Below are positions 18,060-21,345 of a stretch of DNA of 21,345 bases, in pieces. The notes beneath the pieces were generated by a model, which made no database searches, had not been told where the DNA came from, and saw nothing but the letters and a program-made list of their open reading frames with translations. The stretch is from contig KN890775.1 of the NCBI GenBank assembly GCA_000934455.1, forward strand, positions 1 to 21,345, written 5' to 3'. Position numbers and translations under genes: made by a program. Every line of letters starts with the position of its first letter. Position 1 is the first letter of the stretch. The DNA comes from Apostichopus parvimensis. Taxonomy: Eukaryota > Echinodermata > Holothuroidea > Aspidochirotida > Stichopodidae.

Positions 18060-21000
18060 TAAACTGAAGGCAACACTGAAATAAATCGGACAAAGTTTAT
18101 TGAAGCCATAAGACAGCTTTAAGCTACAAAATGTAACCTATAACCCTTATCCCTATAATTTACATACGATCATACGTTATACGAGAGATAATCACATTAA
18201 ATGCCCGAAGATAATTGTTACACATTTTAAACCCGAAATTAAAAACTGCATCGAGGTACGATGATGGAACCAGTCGATTTTTTAGCAATCAAACATGTCT
18301 TGAATCTTTGACGTCCGACGACCTTCTACATCTGCAGTACACACAATTGAGCAACTTTACTAAGTATGCGCCAACCATTCAAAGTTACCTATACTTTCTT
18401 TACAAAGTTTTCTGATTTTGACTAAAGACACGATGGTCCTCATACTTAATATTGCTTAGGACATCCAGATTTAAAGATTGATTTATCCTAGTTTGCCTTC
18501 CTGAGAGACTGGTTACAAGGTTTTAAAAATTATACTTTTCATGACCTCAAATGACTCTGGTCTGAACGAAAGATACTAAACGTAATTTGAATGAATGTGG
18601 GGGCGAAGACTTAGTGAGACCAACTCAAGTTTTCCTTCGATTGATATTTATATCTGTTTATTGTAGGCTCTCCTTTCATGTGTTAAACTAGCGACATTTA
18701 AACTTATGATTCCATGTGTGTGTACAATTAAAATGTTAAGAGAAAAGTTGTAATACTATGCCACAATGTTTTAGGTAAAATAGTTAAATAAACAACTTGA
18801 TTTTCTGACGTAAGTTCTTTTTAAGGTTAAACAAATGGTTAGCATACTTCTGCTAAACCGTAAGGTTCATGGAATCAAACTTTGGTGTATGCCTGGGAAT
18901 TGGGTGTTGTACCTCCGTGATTGATGGTAATTCAGTTAGCAATTGCGGTGAGACCATTGTATACGCAAATGTTCGGGTGAGTCTGCACCAACATGGTTCA
19001 ACCTCTGTATACCTGATTGCTCAAATTGTAAAGCTTGAACTACATGCATACTTGCTACATTAATGTGAGTACAATAAAGAGTTTGTGGTCTGTGGCGTCC
19101 AAATGTCATTAGAGCTCAACAGAAGTGAAAGTGTCGTGAAACACAAGACACAGGTTAAAAAACCTTGTAACCATACAAACACCTAAATAAAGCACGCATG
19201 AACTTGCTGGGGGCTTGTGATTGGGAGCTGGGGGGGGGGGGGGTTGTAGAAATCATAATATTACACTTAGAATAATAACTTTCTAAGTGGGTCGATTCTT
19301 AAGGAGGGGCCCGTGCCGTACCGCATCATAATACGAGTGTGTTGTAAATTATTTGTACATTACGTATGCTATTGGGCACTTAGAAATATGCAAAGGTACT
19401 AAATCGAACGCCGCATGCAGACAATTTTAAAGTTAGTTTGTAGCATTTTCAACTTTATTATGAGTTGTGCAAGGACTTTTTTTGGTTTTTGATTTTGGTT
19501 AATCTTAAGTTCGAATTTCGTCAAACCTTTCAATAATGTAAGCATAAAATTAAAAATATGAGAAAAAACCTAAAATTATTGGCTCAAAAATCAGAATGAT
19601 CCTGTCAAGAGCACGAGTGCGAGTGAGATATGTTGCATAGATAAAATTTTCCAACTGTCGTGTTTTTGACCACCGATCTTCCGACTCGTGAAACTTAACC
19701 AATTATTGCTGGGGTGAGACACTTCCCCACCCCTCCCCCTGTAGTTACGTCCCTGGCATCAGTGCAAGAACCTTTAATTGCTGATCACTTGAAGTCAATA
19801 ACGGTCAACGCTTCGAAATGTTGTGCGCACTTCATGTTACTGTTGAATGTTCTCATATGCAATCACCAAGTTAATTGCCTTTTCGGGTCTAAAAGTTGTA
19901 TGACGTTACAGAGTCCTTAATCTAGTTAAAATGTGGCTCTTTTCCAGTACTAACCAGCCGAGGAAAAGAAAACATGGTTACTTTATGGTGTTTTCGTACC
20001 CATTGTTTCATTTTATAGACATTTTGTGTTGTCGTGTTGTCAATGTATCTGACTATAAGCACAAACCGTTGTCCTGCGTATTATACTCTATGGTGGTGTA
20101 CGGTAACTGATACCCACTATAGTTCCGTGTTCTTGAAAGTCCAGCACGAAGTTACAGACATTTTCCCTTCCGGCCTTTTAACATGTTAACTTGTTTTCAA
20201 AGTTTTCACAATTCGTTTCTACCACCATGAAACCAAATGACACAAGTTATTGATAGGTGATCTTACAGTTCATTTTCTCTCCTGTGATAACACTAAGCAA
20301 TAATAATGTCATTAGCACCATCACCACATTGTCGTCTTAAGCAATGACCTTGAAGAAATATCCCTTACATTGAAATTCAAATTGTCGCAACATATATGAA
20401 AAGATGGAATATTCAAACTTGCCTGAAGCCAAAAATTTTAACAAATATCCTGGTTCCATTTGAAACACTATCATTTGTCAGAATCTAATTTTTCCCCTTC
20501 ATACTATCGTGCATTAGTTTGTTCGCGTCAACCAGAGCTTGTGAAATATTATACACTTGTCTTGCAAAACTATACACAATTTATGAAAGACATAAGCAGA
20601 TGATTCTACCACGGTGGTTGCAGTAATACAGTGCGCGTGAGCTTGAACTTCGGACTAAACGATGACGAACCCAACTCAACAGGAACTTGTTCAAACAAAT
20701 TTACAGACGGAATTACTGGCTTTTATGAAGTATTAACTTCTACTGGAATGCACGTACGAACCGAAAGCATCATCACTTGTGGTTTTTATGCAGTATTATT
20801 ATTATGAAAAGTAAACATTTGGGGTATAAGCCCGAGCACGTCAACGCCATCGACTTGTTTATGTGGATTCTCGACCATGCCACTTCTCATTTTATTCAAT
20901 GATATTTTTGCGATTTGGGTAGACCATTTATTGAATATTTCTTAAATTCGAGTTCCTGGCGCAGGTTACGAGCCTGCTCTTTCAGTACGTATACATGGGC

Positions 21001-21345
21001 GACCACGGAGGGGGGGGGGGCAGTGTATGGTGACGTTTCCTCCCCCTCCCCGAAAAACATAGCCTAGTAGTACCAAGAACCAAAAGCTTTTCTCTCTCGT
21101 TAAAAATATCCCAGAGTCTTAAATGTTTACTGATCACATCTATTCACGCAGATACTAATAACTGCATATTGCAAGATAAATGTTCACCTAATTGATAAAG
21201 ATATACTCAATCTCTAATTGGTGCCCACGGTATAGATGAGGTTTAAATATCGAACATTTGATCTGCTTTATCCATAGTATGGCAACTATCCAATATCGGT
21301 GGTGGGTGGAAGGTGGTGGGTGGTTACAACAAGAAAGTGTCTTGC
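18060..21345. other. No recognised gene; 5' flank of RNF31
   Basis: No convincing coding exon on either strand. Poly-G runs lie at 19230-19243 (14 G) and 21010-21020 (11 G). The patch at 19705-19760, with C runs followed by GTAGTTACGTCCCTGG, looks like the end of a degraded interspersed repeat. No core promoter motif I would defend. Confidence 0.4.

Noticed and set aside
19230-19243. Poly-G run as a regulatory or G-quadruplex site.
   Set aside because: A single homopolymer run without spaced G tracts; more simply a mononucleotide repeat, possibly with uncertain length in assembly.

Overview
This is a nuclear genomic window from an animal. It is A+T-rich and holds one multi-exon gene with GT-AG introns, tRNA-derived SINEs and diverged intronic repeats. 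There is no bacterial operon layout and there are no ribosome binding sites. The gene content and repeat style fit a marine invertebrate, possibly an echinoderm or other non-vertebrate deuterostome; that placement is an inference and is weak.

The window contains one confidently recognised gene, on the minus strand, with coding exons from 18003 down to about 7721. It encodes an orthologue of RNF31 (HOIP), the RING-between-RING E3 ligase that builds Met1-linked (linear) ubiquitin chains as the catalytic subunit of LUBAC. I could chain thirteen coding exons in frame with good splice sites at all twelve introns. The protein reads PUB domain, B-box-like zinc finger, short linker, helical pre-RING segment, RING1, IBR, RING2 with the catalytic Cys, and the C-terminal linear-chain-determining domain (LDD). 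The PUB pocket residues and the catalytic Cys/His are kept.

The most notable feature is a missing part. Vertebrate HOIP carries several NZF ubiquitin-binding fingers and a UBA region (the HOIL-1L/SHARPIN docking site) between the zinc finger and the RBR module. Here that section is reduced to about 40 residues, and the two short introns there show no NZF pattern. The 3' end is ambiguous. A strong splice donor sits exactly where the conserved LDD stops, yet an open frame runs through it for 35 codons to a stop followed by AATAAA.

Layout: 1-7690 is intergenic or downstream flank. It holds a dispersed repeat (about 2385-2740) carrying a perfect DR1 nuclear-receptor site and an RFX X-box-like site, a tRNA-derived SINE (5035-5280) just beyond a perfect hairpin, a short possible retroelement relic, and a 29-bp tandem repeat. 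7693-18003 is the RNF31 gene. Its introns contain a second copy of the same SINE (intron 5) and a series of diverged ~120-146 bp tandem units (intron 10). 18004-21345 is the 5' flank, with an in-frame stop and a tiny upstream ORF just ahead of the start codon; I recognised no other gene there.
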